DNA of 8,000 bases from Nocardia sp. (GCA_013361595.1 JABFXT010000007.1:1-8000), one strand, 5' to 3'. Numbered from the stretch's first letter, positions 1 through 5,584 are shown. Program-made: numbers and translations. Notes: generated by a model not told the origin, from the sequence alone.

Positions 1-20
1 CCTCGGACCTCGGACCTCGG
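1..20. repeat. 7-bp tandem repeat at the window edge
   Basis: The unit CCTCGGA occurs almost three times in a row (two full copies plus six bases). It starts at the first base of the window, so the array may continue upstream. No coding frame is supported here. It lies immediately outside the 120-bp dispersed repeat and could be part of its variable flank. Confidence 0.7.
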
Positions 21-21
21 G

Positions 22-141
22 CATCCGAAGTCGGGGCCCGCCCCGGCTCTGGAGCGACGGAGCGGGGGAGCGAAGCGGAGGAGCGTAGGAGTGAAGAACC
101 GGGGTTGATAGGGCCCCGCCCCGCGACGCCGGAGGCGTCGC
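22..141 (+). repeat. GC-rich dispersed repeat, left copy of an inverted pair
   Basis: This 120-bp segment is the reverse complement of 1771-1890, with position n pairing to 1912-n without gaps. By hand I count about 13 differences in 120. The core 29-105 differs only at position 47, and 48-105 is identical. The element has its own terminal inverted arms: CGGGGCCC (32-39) with GGGCCCCG (111-118), and CCCCGG (41-46) with CCGGGG (99-104). Between them lies a purine-rich stretch of imperfect GGAGCG units (51-96). The gene-facing end is a hairpin at 123-141, an 8-bp stem with loop GGA. No protein is supported inside it. It resembles a REP or MITE-like noncoding repeat; no target-site duplication was found. 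Confidence 0.85.
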
Positions 142-161
142 AATCCAACACTGCTAACATA

Positions 162-181
162 GTGCTTGCAATTGCTAGCAC
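162..181. promoter_or_regulatory. Candidate operator 1 of the XRE regulator promoter
   Basis: GTGCTTGCAATTGCTAGCAC is a 20-bp palindrome broken only by one T/T pair. It covers the proposed -35 element TTGCAA. It also contains two of three phased copies of TGCTNNCA (152-159, 163-170, 173-180; spacing 11 and 10 bp), which place repeats on one face of the helix. The location suggests binding by the adjacent helix-turn-helix protein or another regulator; which one is inference. Confidence 0.5.
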
Positions 182-194
182 CCTGACCTATCGT
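166..194 (+). promoter_or_regulatory. Candidate housekeeping promoter of the XRE regulator-hbhA operon
   Basis: TTGCAA (166-171) and TATCGT (189-194) are 17 bp apart, the standard spacing of a main-sigma promoter. This would put the transcript start near 200-202 and give a 5' leader of about 20 nt containing the AGAAGG ribosome binding site (210-215). Both hexamers sit inside or beside dyads, consistent with repression. An alternative -10, TAACAT (155-160), has no recognisable -35. Confidence 0.45.
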
Positions 195-207
195 TGTACC
201 TACAACG
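192..207. promoter_or_regulatory. Candidate operator 2: perfect dyad over -10 and transcript start
   Basis: CGTTGTA-CC-TACAACG has perfect 7-bp arms and a 2-bp centre. It overlaps the proposed -10 hexamer and the expected start point, and it ends just before the ribosome binding site of the downstream XRE regulator. A protein bound here would block transcription, so negative autoregulation is the simplest reading. Confidence 0.55.
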
Positions 208-221
208 CCAGAAGGTGAGTG

Positions 222-713
222 ATGGCCGACCATCCGGAGGTTTCCAGCCTGCGCGCCGATGATCCGGCAGCGTCTGCCGGTGCCGGTGACAAGGCAGCTC
301 GCGTGGTGAACGCGGCGCAGGACATCGGAGGTTTCATCCGGTCGCAGCGCGAAGCCGCGCAGGTTTCGTTGCGTCAGCTCGCCCTACTGGCAGGGGTGAG
401 CAACCCGTATCTCAGCCAGATCGAGCGCGGGTTGCGTAACCCCTCCGCCGAAGTGCTCACGCAGATCGCCAAGGCGCTGCGGGTTTCTTCGGAGGTGTTG
501 TACGTGCGCGCCGGCTACCTCGAGCAGCGGCCGCACAGTCCCGTCCGGGACGCCGTGCTCGCGGATTCCGCGATCAGCGAGCGGCAGAAACAGGTGCTCC
601 TGGATATATACGAGTCGTTCCGCCGGGAGAACGGGCCGGAGGAAACGATCCCCCGGGACAGTGTTGTTCCACAACCGACAACCGACGCTCCACGCCAGGA
701 GAACGATAAATGA
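222..713 (+). CDS. XRE-family helix-turn-helix transcriptional regulator (Rv0474-like)
   Basis: This is a 163-residue DNA-binding protein. The XRE/Cro-CI helix-turn-helix domain spans about residues 36-97 (IGGFIRSQRE, LAGVSNPYLSQIERG as recognition region, then IAKALRV). A variable N-terminal extension precedes it, and a short conserved tail (AISERQKQVLLDIYESF, about 117-133) and a polar end follow. ATG 222 is preferred because AGAAGG lies 6 nt upstream; GTG 219 is also possible, and a TGA sits in frame at 216. The stop overlaps the hbhA-like start by ATGA, so the two are coupled. Gene order matches M. tuberculosis Rv0474, reported as a copper-responsive regulator; no metal site is obvious here and that role is not shown by the sequence. 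Two promoter dyads suggest autoregulation. Confidence 0.88.
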   Translation: MADHPEVSSLRADDPAASAGAGDKAARVVNAAQDIGGFIRSQREAAQVSLRQLALLAGVSNPYLSQIERGLRNPSAEVLTQIAKALRVSSEVLYVRAGYLEQRPHSPVRDAVLADSAISERQKQVLLDIYESFRRENGPEETIPRDSVVPQPTTDAPRQENDK

Positions 714-1393
714 CCGAGAAGTACACCACTGCCAAACCACTGTTCGCCACCGTCGGCGCTACCGATGCTGTCTACACCGCGGTCGTGGACGCGGTGAGCC
801 AGGTGCGGGAGCGCGCGACCGATGTCAACGGCCGGGTCGACGAGGCCCGTGAGCGGTTCGCCGGCCTGCCGGCCGATGTGCAGACCCAGTTCGAGCAGAT
901 CCGCGCCCGGTTGTCCGAACTGCCTTCCGAACTGCCGGAGGACCTCGCCGAACTGCGGGAGAAGTTCACCAGCGACGAACTGCGCAAACTCGCCGAGCAG
1001 TACTACCGCCAGGTGCTCGACATCTACGCGGATCTCGCGGTCCGCGGTGAGGAAACCGTCGAGCGGTTGCGCGCGAACCATCTGGTCGAGGAGCAGGTCG
1101 GCCGGGTGGAGACCCTGTACAAGGACGCCAGCAGCCGGGCCGAGGAGGTCATCGGCCGGGTGAACGGATTGATCGGCCGCGCGAAGACCGACGCCGCGCC
1201 CACCGCCGAGGCCCCGGCCGCTTCCGCCCCCACCGCGACCGAGGTCGTCGAGGCCGAAATCGTCGAGGTGGCCCCCGAGGTAGCACCCGAGCCCGTGCCC
1301 GCGCCGCCGGTGAAGAAGGCGCCCGCCGCGAAGAAGGCTCCGGCCGCGAAGAAGGCCGCCCCGGCCAAAAAGGCCACGCCGAAGAAGGCCTGA
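710..1393 (+). CDS. hbhA: Heparin-binding hemagglutinin-like protein
   Basis: This 227-residue protein has HbhA architecture. A long helical, coiled-coil-forming region (about 28-160) contains the family signature LPEDLAELREKFTSDELRK (75-93). An Ala/Pro/Glu linker (161-200) follows, then a basic tail (201-227) built on KKAP/KKAA units. In mycobacteria this protein is surface-associated, and its Lys/Ala/Pro tail binds heparan sulfate and mediates adhesion to non-phagocytic cells. As in known HbhA there is no signal peptide. AGGAG (697-701) lies 8 nt upstream of ATG 710, which overlaps the regulator stop. The tail is encoded by 18-bp tandem units (1313 onward), prone to length change. The linker is acidic and longer than I recall for M. 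tuberculosis HbhA. Adhesin function in this species is inferred. Confidence 0.88.
   Translation: MTEKYTTAKPLFATVGATDAVYTAVVDAVSQVRERATDVNGRVDEARERFAGLPADVQTQFEQIRARLSELPSELPEDLAELREKFTSDELRKLAEQYYRQVLDIYADLAVRGEETVERLRANHLVEEQVGRVETLYKDASSRAEEVIGRVNGLIGRAKTDAAPTAEAPAASAPTATEVVEAEIVEVAPEVAPEPVPAPPVKKAPAAKKAPAAKKAAPAKKATPKKA
1313..1390 (+). repeat. Tandem coding repeats of the HbhA lysine tail
   Basis: Three 18-bp units starting with AAGAAGGC (1313, 1331, 1349) are followed by a 15-bp unit at 1367 and a 9-bp remnant at 1382. They encode successive KKAPAA/KKAAPA/KKATP blocks. The reading frame is kept because each unit is a multiple of three, so copy-number slippage would change tail charge without a frameshift. 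Confidence 0.75.
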
Positions 1394-1410
1394 CCTGCCG
1401 ATCCACGCAA

Positions 1411-1445
1411 AGCGCCCCCGTGCACGTGCAGTGCCCGGGGGCGCT
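1411..1445 (+). terminator. Hairpin terminator after hbhA
   Basis: AGCGCCCCCG (1411-1420) pairs perfectly with CGGGGGCGCT (1436-1445) around a 15-nt loop. It lies 17 nt past the hbhA stop. There is no T-tract, which is usual for high-GC actinomycete terminators. It separates the regulator-hbhA transcript from the next gene, whose own -10 lies 5 nt downstream. Confidence 0.7.
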
Positions 1446-1450
1446 GCTCG

Positions 1451-1462
1451 TATCATGATGGG
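1451..1462 (+). promoter_or_regulatory. Candidate leaderless promoter of the DUF2516 gene
   Basis: TATCAT (1451-1456) fits the actinobacterial -10 pattern TANNNT and ends 6 nt before GTG 1463. That spacing would place the transcript start on the first base of the start codon. No Shine-Dalgarno sequence precedes the gene. A clear -35 is absent, because that position falls in the terminator hairpin. Confidence 0.5.
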
Positions 1463-1759
1463 GTGGAACAGGTGTATGGCTTGACCGGGTGGATCATGGC
1501 CGCGCTGTGGCTGCTGGCAGCGAGCGCGACCGTTTTCGCGCTGGTGCACGCCGTGCGCCAGCGTTCCGACGCGTTCACCGCGGTCGACAAACTGACCAAA
1601 CCCATCTGGCTGGGCATCCTGGGGGTGGCGATCCTGCTACTGCTGGTGAATTTCCTCAACCTGGGTCTGCTGGCGTTCATCGCGATCATCGCGACCGGTA
1701 TCTATCTGGCCGACGTGCGCCCGAAGGTGGACGAGGTCCAGCGCGGCCCACGCTGGTAG
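1463..1759 (+). CDS. DUF2516 family small membrane protein
   Basis: This 98-residue hydrophobic protein has three likely membrane segments: about residues 9-31, 47-63 and 66-83. A polar loop between the first two carries the conserved stretch DAFTAVDKLTKPIWL (36-50). The C-terminus (ADVRPKVDEVQRGPRW) is short and charged. Family and position next to hbhA match Rv0476 of M. tuberculosis as I recall it; no biochemical function is known. GTG 1463 is chosen because a -10-like TATCAT precedes it by 6 nt, giving a leaderless message; GTG 1472 is an in-frame alternative. The gene is followed after 11 nt by the hairpin end of the right-hand dispersed repeat, which may also act as terminator. Confidence 0.82.
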   Translation: MEQVYGLTGWIMAALWLLAASATVFALVHAVRQRSDAFTAVDKLTKPIWLGILGVAILLLLVNFLNLGLLAFIAIIATGIYLADVRPKVDEVQRGPRW

Positions 1760-1770
1760 CCGTGCTCATG

Positions 1771-1789
1771 GCCCCGCCTTCGGCGGGGC
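1771..1789 (+). terminator. Hairpin terminator after the DUF2516 gene
   Basis: GCCCCGCC and GGCGGGGC form an 8-bp all-GC stem with a TTC loop, 11 nt after the stop codon, with no T-tract. It is also the end of the dispersed repeat, so it may be a repeat feature that happens to terminate transcription. Confidence 0.55.
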
Positions 1790-1890
1790 GGGTCGGGGCC
1801 CTCGTGACCCCGGTTCTTCACTCCTACGCTCCTCCGCTTCGCTCCCCCGCTCCGTCGCTCCAGAACCGGGGCGGGCCCCGACTGTGGATG
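1771..1890 (-). repeat. GC-rich dispersed repeat, right copy of the inverted pair
   Basis: This is the reverse complement of 22-141. Its gene-facing hairpin (1771-1789) is GCCCCGCC, loop TTC, GGCGGGGC. Relative to the left copy, two stem pairs differ and both strands of the stem have changed together, so pairing is kept. The terminal arms are CGGGGCCC (1794-1801) with GGGCCCCG (1873-1880), and an inner perfect 10-bp pair AGAACCGGGG (1862-1871) with CCCCGGTTCT (1808-1817). It begins 11 nt after the DUF2516 stop. Short open frames through it encode only Pro/Ser/Arg-rich low-complexity peptide and are not genes. Confidence 0.85.
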
Positions 1891-2094
1891 TCGGCCGTCC
1901 GGTAGGGAGTGGCTTCTGGGCGAGTGCTGGTTCGGGGGGCCGGGGCAGCCTTGTCGAATCCCGGTACCCGGGCGTTCCAGGGTGGGCGCGAGGGGGTGTG
2001 CTCAGGATTCGGGAGGCGAAGTCCCGGGGGTACGACGGGGTGGTCGGCGGCCGGCAACAGCGGTGGGGACAGAGCGGGCCGCTCGGGTATCGGG

Positions 2095-2111
2095 GGATAT
2101 GTGACGTATCC
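2095..2111. promoter_or_regulatory. Candidate operator dyad
   Basis: GGATATGTGACGTATCC is symmetric except for one base pair (2100/2106) and the centre. It sits about 120 bp before the hydrolase start. The size and symmetry fit a dimeric regulator, perhaps TetR or GntR type, but no such gene lies in the window. Confidence 0.4.
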
Positions 2112-2193
2112 GAAAAATGGGCGAGTACGGGCGCTCGGTGTGGTGAGATCACCCGGATCGTGGTGTGTGCGCTGGCGGGCACTCATTCCGCGC

Positions 2194-2214
2194 GTTACTG
2201 TGTCAATCGGTAAC
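2194..2214. promoter_or_regulatory. Dyad just upstream of the hydrolase ribosome binding site
   Basis: GTTAC (2194-2198) and GTAAC (2210-2214) form an inverted repeat with an 11-bp spacer. The element ends 2 nt before the AAAGGAG site (2217-2223). TACTGT (2196-2201) inside it fits TANNNT and could be the -10. The placement favours repression of the hydrolase gene. Confidence 0.35.
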
Positions 2215-2232
2215 ACAAAGGAGTGTGTCTTG

Positions 2233-3276
2233 ATGCGTGCGACCATGCCGAAGGCCCTGACCGCCCTCGTCGATCAGATCGATGGGCTGTTCGAGGTGCA
2301 CCGTGCGGGGCTGCGCACCCGCGGCGGATACCGCAACCCCGCATTGAATCCGCCGAGCGCCGAACATCAGGTGATCGATGTGCGTGCCGACGACGGGGCG
2401 CGCCTGCGGGTACACGCCTATGGGCCGCCGGACGCTCAGCCGGTGGTGCTGATCCACGGCTGGACCTGCAGCCTCGAATACTGGAACCCGCAGATCAACG
2501 CCTTCGCGGGGGAGTACCGGGTCATCGCCTTCGATCTGCGCGGGCACGGCGAGAGCGAATTCGGTGATCCGGATCAGCTCGACTGCCACCTGCTGGCCGA
2601 CGACCTCTGCGCGGTGCTCGACGCGGTGCTGCGGCCGGGGCAGCGAGCGGTGCTGGTCGGACACAGCCTCGGCGCGATGACGTTGCAGGCGTGGGCGGGA
2701 AAGTATCCACAGCGGGTCGTCGATCAGGCCGCGGCCGTTCTGCTGGCCAATACCGGGCCGCATTCCCTGGTCGCCGAGACCACGGTGGTGCCGTTCTTCA
2801 ACCGGCCGCTACCGCTGCTGAACCGGATGGTGCCGCTACCGGCCTGGCTCGGCCGGCACGGGCTGAGTGCCCGGATCGTGTTCCCGCCGGTGGCCGCGGT
2901 GCGCTGGATCTTCGCCCGGCAGATCATGAGCCTGGCCGCCGATCCGGAATCGATCGAATTCGGCATGAACATCGTGCGTTCCTGCCGCTCCCGCGTCCGC
3001 TCGGAGTTCGGGCTGCTGCTCGCGGAGATGGATCTCGGCGACGCGGCTCGTCACCTGGTGGTGCCTACCACGGTGGTGGCGGGGACAGCCGACGATATGA
3101 CGCCGGCGGTGCACGCCGAGCAGATCGCCTCCTGGCTTCGGGAGACCGGCAACCTGGTGCGGTTCGTCCTGCTGCCCACCGGACACCTGGGCAACCTGGA
3201 AGAGATCGACCGGTTCGACGAGATCCTCGGCCAGGTGCTCAGATCGGTGCGGGAACCGGCCGAAGCTACCGGCTGA
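2233..3276 (+). CDS. Alpha/beta-fold hydrolase
   Basis: This is a 347-residue serine hydrolase of the alpha/beta superfamily. The oxyanion-hole motif is HGW (75-77), followed by FDLRGHG (100-106). The nucleophile elbow GHSLG has Ser145, the likely acid is Asp287 in GTADDMTP (284-291), and the likely general base is His318 in TGHLGN. A helical lid region falls around 175-255. Substrate cannot be read from sequence; esterase, lipase or C-C/epoxide hydrolase activities all occur in this fold. No signal peptide is seen, so it is probably cytoplasmic. ATG 2233 follows AAAGGAG by 9 nt; TTG 2230 is a possible alternative. The open frame runs further upstream but looks non-coding there. It is convergent with purU, with only 7 bp between the stops. 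Confidence 0.87.
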   Translation: MRATMPKALTALVDQIDGLFEVHRAGLRTRGGYRNPALNPPSAEHQVIDVRADDGARLRVHAYGPPDAQPVVLIHGWTCSLEYWNPQINAFAGEYRVIAFDLRGHGESEFGDPDQLDCHLLADDLCAVLDAVLRPGQRAVLVGHSLGAMTLQAWAGKYPQRVVDQAAAVLLANTGPHSLVAETTVVPFFNRPLPLLNRMVPLPAWLGRHGLSARIVFPPVAAVRWIFARQIMSLAADPESIEFGMNIVRSCRSRVRSEFGLLLAEMDLGDAARHLVVPTTVVAGTADDMTPAVHAEQIASWLRETGNLVRFVLLPTGHLGNLEEIDRFDEILGQVLRSVREPAEATG

Positions 3277-3283
3277 CCCGCGC

Positions 3284-4174
3284 TCAGGAGAACACGACGG
3301 TACGCCGCCCGTGCACCAGCACTCGGCTCTCCAGATGCCAGCGCAGGCCGCGTGCCAGCACCACTCGTTCGATATCGCGGCCTTCGCGGACCATATCGGT
3401 CACGCTGTCGGCGTGGTCGACACGGATCACGTCCTGTTCGATGATGGGGCCCGCGTCCAGTTCGGCGGTCACATAGTGGCAGGTCGCGCCGATGAGTTTG
3501 ACGCCCCGGACGAACGCTTGGTGATAGGGGCGGGCGCCGACGAACGAGGGCAGGAAACTGTGATGGATATTGATGGCCCGCCCGGCCCAGTGCTCGCACA
3601 GCTGCTCGGGTAGCACCTGCATGAACCGGGCCAGCACCACGGCGTCGGGAGAATGTGAGTCCACCAGTTCACGAACCTGTTCGAAGGCCGGCCCGCGTTC
3701 GGCCGGGTTCTTCGGGAACGGAACGTGATGGAACGGAATGCCGTGGGCCTCGGTGATCGCCGCCAGGTCCAGGTGGTTGCCGATCACGGCTTCGATAGTG
3801 GCGGGAAGCTCGCCGGAAGTGGCGCGGCCGAGCAGGTCGTGTAGGCAGTGCCCCTCCTTGCTCACCAGAACCACCGCGCGGCGCCGCACTCCCGAATCGT
3901 GGACCTGCCATTCCGTCCGCGGGCCGAGTTCGGCGGCGATCCGCTCGAACCGGCTGCGCAACTCCTCCACGCCGAACGGCACGGTGGAGGCCTTGATGGA
4001 CTGCCTGGTGAAGAACCAGCCGGTCTCCAGGTCGGAGTGGTAACCGGCCTCCAGGATCGAGCCCCCGAATTCGGCGATGAACGAGGTGATGGTGGCGATG
4101 ATGCCCGGGCGGTCGAGACAGCCCAGGGTGAGCACATAGCGTCGGCCGTCGGGGGTGGTGGCTGCGGAAACCAT
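3284..4174 (-). CDS. purU: Formyltetrahydrofolate deformylase
   Basis: This 296-residue enzyme hydrolyses 10-formyl-tetrahydrofolate to formate and tetrahydrofolate in the cytoplasm, balancing one-carbon pools and supplying formate. An N-terminal ACT domain (about 12-90, LTLGCLDRPGIIATIT) is followed by the formyltransferase-fold domain (about 97-290). That domain shows SKEGHCLHDLL (105-115), LARFMQVL (182-189) and NIHHSFLPSF (202-211). The Asn/His/Asp catalytic set of this fold corresponds to Asn202, His204 and Asp240 (LDAGPII), with the same His-to-Asp spacing of 36 as in GAR transformylase. Length is close to E. coli PurU (280). ATG at 4174 follows AGGA by a short spacer; the open frame extends 33 codons further but that part is low-complexity. 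A strong hairpin lies 24 nt upstream. Confidence 0.93.
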   Translation of the reverse strand: MVSAATTPDGRRYVLTLGCLDRPGIIATITSFIAEFGGSILEAGYHSDLETGWFFTRQSIKASTVPFGVEELRSRFERIAAELGPRTEWQVHDSGVRRRAVVLVSKEGHCLHDLLGRATSGELPATIEAVIGNHLDLAAITEAHGIPFHHVPFPKNPAERGPAFEQVRELVDSHSPDAVVLARFMQVLPEQLCEHWAGRAINIHHSFLPSFVGARPYHQAFVRGVKLIGATCHYVTAELDAGPIIEQDVIRVDHADSVTDMVREGRDIERVVLARGLRWHLESRVLVHGRRTVVFS

Positions 4175-4197
4175 GACGTCATCCTGACAGGGCGGTC

Positions 4198-4236
4198 GCC
4201 GGCCGGGCGCCGCGACTCCGCGGTTTCCCGGCCGGC
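4198..4236 (-). terminator. Nested hairpin between the GNAT gene and purU
   Basis: The arms 4198-4207 and 4227-4236 pair over 10 bp (GCCGGCCGGG with CCCGGCCGGC). Inside, CCGCG (4210-4214) and CGCGG (4219-4223) pair over 5 bp. It follows the GNAT stop by about 40 nt and precedes the purU start by 24 nt, so it may terminate the first transcript or form a leader structure for purU. An overlapping alternative stem, 4221-4229 with 4260-4268, could compete with it. Confidence 0.5.
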
Positions 4237-4277
4237 CGGGGGCTCCCGGGGCCCTCAGCGGGAAACCGGCCACCCGG

Positions 4278-4826
4278 TCACAGGTCGTAGAACGGGTCGG
4301 CGTAGCGGAATTCGCCGGCTATCTGGGAGTCGTAGGCGCTGAGCGGGCGGATCTGGAAATGGCTCGCCCATTCGGACCGGTCGGGGACTATGCCCAGGCG
4401 CGAACCCGGCTGGAAACCGAATCGAGGGTAGTAGTCGAGGCTGCCGAGCAGCCCGACGAGTGGTTCGTCCAGCGCATCGGCGGCACCGAGCACCGCGTGC
4501 ATCAGCGCCGACCCCGCGCCGCGGCGCTGTAGATCGGGGCGGATCCCGATGGGGCCGAGGGCCAGGACGGGGAAAGGACCCACGGTCGCCCGGGTGACGC
4601 AGACATGTCCGGCGACGGTCTCCCGGTCGACGACGACCATCGACAGGGTGGGGATCCACCCGGGGTCGGTGCGCAGCCGGGACACCAGCGCCACCTCCGG
4701 CGGGGCACCCACCGGCGCGGCCCCGGCCGCGGGACCGGCCGCGGCGTAGTGCGGAGCGAAAGCGCTACGGTGCACGGCCGCGACGGCGTCGGCGTCGGTG
4801 GCTCGTTCACGGCGGATCAGCAACAT
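4278..4826 (-). CDS. GNAT family N-acetyltransferase
   Basis: This 182-residue acetyl-CoA-dependent acyltransferase is of the GNAT fold, closest in look to YhbS-type (COG3153) proteins. The acetyl-CoA binding motif is [20 protein letters not shown] (90-109), with the pyrophosphate loop QRRGAG (100-105). Later YPRFGF (133-138) is the typical motif near the end of the domain. An Ala/Gly/Pro-rich insert (28-43) follows the first helix. The acceptor substrate is unknown. ATG 4826 is chosen because [18 protein letters not shown] is the usual first strand and helix and GAGAGG lies just upstream; an ATG at 4880 would overlap the deoC promoter region. It is divergent from deoC, with 89 bp between starts. 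Confidence 0.85.
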   Translation of the reverse strand: MLLIRRERATDADAVAAVHRSAFAPHYAAAGPAAGAAPVGAPPEVALVSRLRTDPGWIPTLSMVVVDRETVAGHVCVTRATVGPFPVLALGPIGIRPDLQRRGAGSALMHAVLGAADALDEPLVGLLGSLDYYPRFGFQPGSRLGIVPDRSEWASHFQIRPLSAYDSQIAGEFRYADPFYDL

Positions 4827-4915
4827 CGTCCTCTCGTCGGAAGGCGATACGAGTGTGCGCGAGGAGTCCGAGGCGCGCAACGGAATTCGCCATGGGTGTG
4901 CCAGACTTTCGTCCC

Positions 4916-5584
4916 ATGGCCGATTCCAAGTCGCTGACCAGGTCCGAGGTGGCCGCCATGATCGACCACACGCTGCTCGCCCCGGAGGCGACGAGCGCGG
5001 ATGTTACCGCCGCCGTGGCCGAGGCCCGGGAACTCGGCGTATACGCGGTATGCGTTTCGCCGGCAATGCTGCCGGTGCGAGCACCGGGTCTGGTGGTGGC
5101 GACGGTCGCGGGATTCCCCTCCGGCAAGCATCACTCGCTGGTCAAAGGGGCAGAGGCGCGGCTCGCGGTGGAACAGGGGGCGGCCGAGGTCGATATGGTG
5201 ATCGATATCGGCGCGGCGATCGCGGGCGATTTCGCGGCGGTACTCGCCGATATCATCGTGGTGCGCGAGGCGATCTCGGAGCGCGCGCTGCTGAAGGTGA
5301 TCATCGAATCCGCCGCCCTTGCCGACGAGACGATCGTCGAGGTCTGCCGGACCGCCGAACGCGCGGGCGCCGATTTCGTGAAGACGTCCACCGGATTCCA
5401 TCCCGCCGGCGGTGCCGAGGCGCGCGCGGTCCGGCTGATGGCCGAAACCGTCGGCGGTCGACTGGGAATCAAGGCCAGCGGCGGAATCCGTACCGCGGAA
5501 GCGGCGGCGGAGTTGATCGCCGCGGGCGCCACCCGGCTCGGGCTGTCCCGCTCCCGAGAGGTGCTCGGAGGTTTTCCCGACTGA
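4916..5584 (+). CDS. deoC: Deoxyribose-phosphate aldolase
   Basis: This 222-residue class I aldolase splits 2-deoxy-D-ribose 5-phosphate into acetaldehyde and glyceraldehyde 3-phosphate in deoxynucleoside breakdown. Family landmarks are [11 protein letters not shown] (16-26), EVDMVIDIG (91-99) with Asp93, LLKVIIE (125-131), FVKTSTGF with Schiff-base Lys156, and [10 protein letters not shown] with Lys186, the second catalytic lysine. The C-terminal phosphate loop reads RLGLSRS (207-213), unlike the usual G-x-S-S/A. ATG 4916 fits the family N-terminus, but no Shine-Dalgarno precedes it; the upstream in-frame ATG 4892 is possible. A weak -10-like CAGACT (4902-4907) ends 8 nt before 4916. Order deoC then a convergent DUF2993 gene agrees with M. 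tuberculosis Rv0478-Rv0479c as I recall it. Confidence 0.93.
   Translation: MADSKSLTRSEVAAMIDHTLLAPEATSADVTAAVAEARELGVYAVCVSPAMLPVRAPGLVVATVAGFPSGKHHSLVKGAEARLAVEQGAAEVDMVIDIGAAIAGDFAAVLADIIVVREAISERALLKVIIESAALADETIVEVCRTAERAGADFVKTSTGFHPAGGAEARAVRLMAETVGGRLGIKASGGIRTAEAAAELIAAGATRLGLSRSREVLGGFPD

Larger units (their letters stand above)
1891..2232. other. Gene-free region upstream of the alpha/beta hydrolase
   Basis: Open frames cross this stretch on both strands. Their products are Gly/Arg- or Pro-rich without family resemblance, and the frame continuing into the hydrolase lacks homology-like sequence before residue 1 of the chosen start. The region holds a 17-bp dyad (2095-2111), a short palindrome GGTGAGATCACC (2142-2153), a GTTAC/GTAAC dyad (2194-2214) and the hydrolase ribosome binding site. 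A regulatory leader or a small RNA is possible, but nothing proves either. Confidence 0.5.

Noticed and set aside
515..1549. Long minus-strand open frame antisense to the regulator and hbhA
   Set aside because: The product is Gly/Arg/Leu-rich without family features, while the plus-strand frames encode recognisable proteins. It follows from high-GC codon bias.
22..1890. Composite transposon bounded by the inverted repeats
   Set aside because: No transposase or recombinase is present, no target duplication is seen, and the enclosed genes are a conserved core block.
2142..2153. GGTGAGATCACC as a CRP site
   Set aside because: The half-sites are only 2 bp apart instead of 6, so it does not fit the CRP spacing.
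1909..2232. N-terminal extension of the alpha/beta hydrolase
   Set aside because: The extension is Gly/Arg-rich, crosses dyads and the ribosome binding site, and adds nothing hydrolase-like. ATG 2233 with AAAGGAG is better.
4175..4273. 33-residue N-terminal extension of PurU
   Set aside because: Low-complexity Pro/Gly/Arg sequence through a hairpin; the ACT domain begins right after ATG 4174, which has its own ribosome binding site.
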